Shown piece after piece: positions 52,302 through 53,320 of a stretch of 53,320 nucleotides of DNA (within the stretch, counting starts at the first letter, position 1; every line of letters begins with the position of its first letter). A model generated the notes under the pieces. That model had not been told where the DNA came from, did not search any database, and saw only the letters and a list, made by a program, of their open reading frames with translations. The position numbers were made by a program, and so were the translations under genes. This DNA comes from CAXSEF01 sp964236535 (GTDB lineage: Bacteria; Pseudomonadota; Alphaproteobacteria; Acetobacterales; Acetobacteraceae), in the NCBI GenBank assembly GCA_964236535.1, contig CAXSEF010000014.1:1-53320 (forward strand), written 5' to 3'.

Positions 52302-53320
52302 GAGTTCTAGATGTTCGATCTCAGGGTTTGATGGTGCAGTCTTCTCGCGTGAATGGAAGGACGCGCTATGGGCCAGGTTCTGCACGGCAGCGCCACGACG
52401 ACAGCGGCAGTCCGTCGAGCGATCCAGCATAGTCAAGAGAGCCTGAGGGCCCTAGCCAGCCGCTACGGCGTCAACCAGAAGACCATCGCCAAGTGGCGCC
52501 AGCGCAGCACCGTCGACGACCTGCCGACCGGGCCGAAACAGGCCAGATCCACCGTACTCTCCGTCGAGGACGAGGCCATCGTCGTCGCCTTCCGTCGGCA
52601 CACCCTGCTGCCACTGGATGACTGCCTGTATGCCCTACAGGCCACCATCCCGCACCTGACCCGGTCGTCACTGCACCGCTGCCTTCAGCGACACGACATC
52701 TCTCGTCTGCCCGAGGTCGAAGGTACCACCCCAGTCAGGCGGAAATTCAAAACCTATCCGCTTGGCTACTTCCACATCGACATCGCCGAGGTCCACACGG
52801 CGGAGGGGAGGCTCTACCTGCTGGTTGCCATTGACCGCACCACCAAGTTCGCCTTTGTCGAGCTGCACGAGAAAGCCACGCGCAGCATCGCAGGCGACTT
52901 CCTGCGCGCCCTCATCAGGGCAGTGCCCTACAGGATCCACACCGTGCTGACCGACAACGGCACGCACTTCACCTCGCCCGGCAACGTCCGTTCGGCAGCC
53001 GCGGAGATCCGCCGCGCAATAGACAACCACGAGCCGTTCCTCGCGCACGCCTTCGAGTATGCCTGCGCGCAGAACCACATCGACCACCGCCTGACGAAGC
53101 CGCGGCATCCCTGGACAAACGGCCAAGTCGAACGAATGAACCGCACGCTCAAGGACGCAACCGTCAAGCGCTTCCATTACGAGACGCACGACCAGCTCCG
53201 AAGCCACCTGGCCGATTTCGTCGGCGCCTACAACTTCGGCCGGCGGCTGAAGACCCTCAAGGGCCTCATGAGACCTGTGCGCGAGAGTGCCTGAGGCGGT
53301 GTTCCGCGCGTTTTTTCTGA
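52302..53320 (+). mobile_element. IS481-type element, right end beyond the window
   Basis: A complete IS481-like transposase gene begins 66 bp after the defence operon. The left end must lie within 52302-52367; I could not fix the terminal repeat because the right end is not in view. With the IS5 element on the other side it borders the defence island. Confidence 0.5.
52368..53294 (+). CDS. IS481-family transposase
   Basis: The ATG at 52368 has GGAAGGA eight bases upstream and gives 308 aa. The N-terminus has a helix-turn-helix (SQESLRALASRYGVNQKTIAKWRQRSTVDDLPTGPK). The rve core shows the DDE acids in YFHIDIAEVHT, HTVLTDNGTHF and QVERMNRTLKDATVKRF. It matches IS481 in length and order and appears complete. 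Nothing past 53294 except 26 bases is visible. Confidence 0.9.
   Translation: MGQVLHGSATTTAAVRRAIQHSQESLRALASRYGVNQKTIAKWRQRSTVDDLPTGPKQARSTVLSVEDEAIVVAFRRHTLLPLDDCLYALQATIPHLTRSSLHRCLQRHDISRLPEVEGTTPVRRKFKTYPLGYFHIDIAEVHTAEGRLYLLVAIDRTTKFAFVELHEKATRSIAGDFLRALIRAVPYRIHTVLTDNGTHFTSPGNVRSAAAEIRRAIDNHEPFLAHAFEYACAQNHIDHRLTKPRHPWTNGQVERMNRTLKDATVKRFHYETHDQLRSHLADFVGAYNFGRRLKTLKGLMRPVRESA

Noticed and set aside
1..53320. CRISPR array, tRNA or rRNA genes, retron RNA, relaxase gene or oriT
   Set aside because: No regular short repeats with spacers, no cloverleaf or rRNA-like stretch, no reverse transcriptase and no relaxase motif were recognised on reading; the relaxase region probably lies outside the window.

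Overview
The window looks like a large, GC-rich conjugative plasmid (or an integrated copy of one) from an alphaproteobacterium, most likely an acetic-acid-type Acetobacteraceae/Rhodospirillales member. The grounds are a MucR/Ros-type regulator, a RepC replication initiator of the alphaproteobacterial repABC kind, an IS5-family element of the ~845-bp frameshifting type common in that group, and high-GC codon usage. The genus is inference; no rRNA or tRNA gene was seen.

Layout. (1) 1-7.6 kb, plasmid maintenance: mucR; a leftward four-gene operon (TOPRIM protein, two small proteins and a 147-aa protein); a ParA ATPase with a small ribbon-helix-helix-like partner, bracketed by a repeated GACGTATTGCGTC motif; a tyrosine recombinase next to a dif/lox-like 11-6-11 site; an AT-rich secreted SH3-like protein; and a repC without adjacent repA/repB but with a likely antisense ctRNA in its leader. 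(2) 7.9-36.6 kb, an I-type (Dot/Icm, IncI Tra/Trb-like) type IV secretion/conjugation system. Leftward genes 9.5-16.7 kb hold the DotA/TraY protein and several exported proteins. Rightward genes 16.9-36.6 kb start with two regulators and continue with DotI, DotH, DotG, DotF, DotE, DotP, DotN, DotO, then DotD, DotC, DotB, IcmT, a lytic transglycosylase, DotM and the coupling ATPase DotL. No relaxase was seen, and no gene resembling IcmS/IcmW was recognised, which fits DNA transfer better than effector export. (3) 36.8-38.3 kb, a decayed FitA/VapC-like toxin-antitoxin pair: the antitoxin is frameshifted, and the toxin has lost catalytic acids and is split by an IS5 element with a TTA target duplication. 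(4) 38.3-52.3 kb, a defence island: a DUF499/COG1483 AAA ATPase, a coupled 161-aa protein, an SMC-like ATPase plus HNH nuclease pair resembling Septu/retron effectors, an IS3-family insertion, a DUF1156/COG1743 Zn-ribbon DNA methylase and a PLD-SNF2 helicase. (5) 52.3 kb to the end, an IS481-type transposase whose right end is cut by the window.

The DUF499-DUF1156-SNF2 set belongs to a family of predicted DISARM-like antiphage loci. What stands out here is the PtuAB-like nuclease module inside it, the short ORF coupled to its first gene, and the IS elements on both sides of and within the locus. Start/stop overlaps (ATGA) join DUF499 to the 161-aa gene, the ATPase to the HNH gene, and the methylase to the helicase, so the island is built from three translationally coupled pairs.
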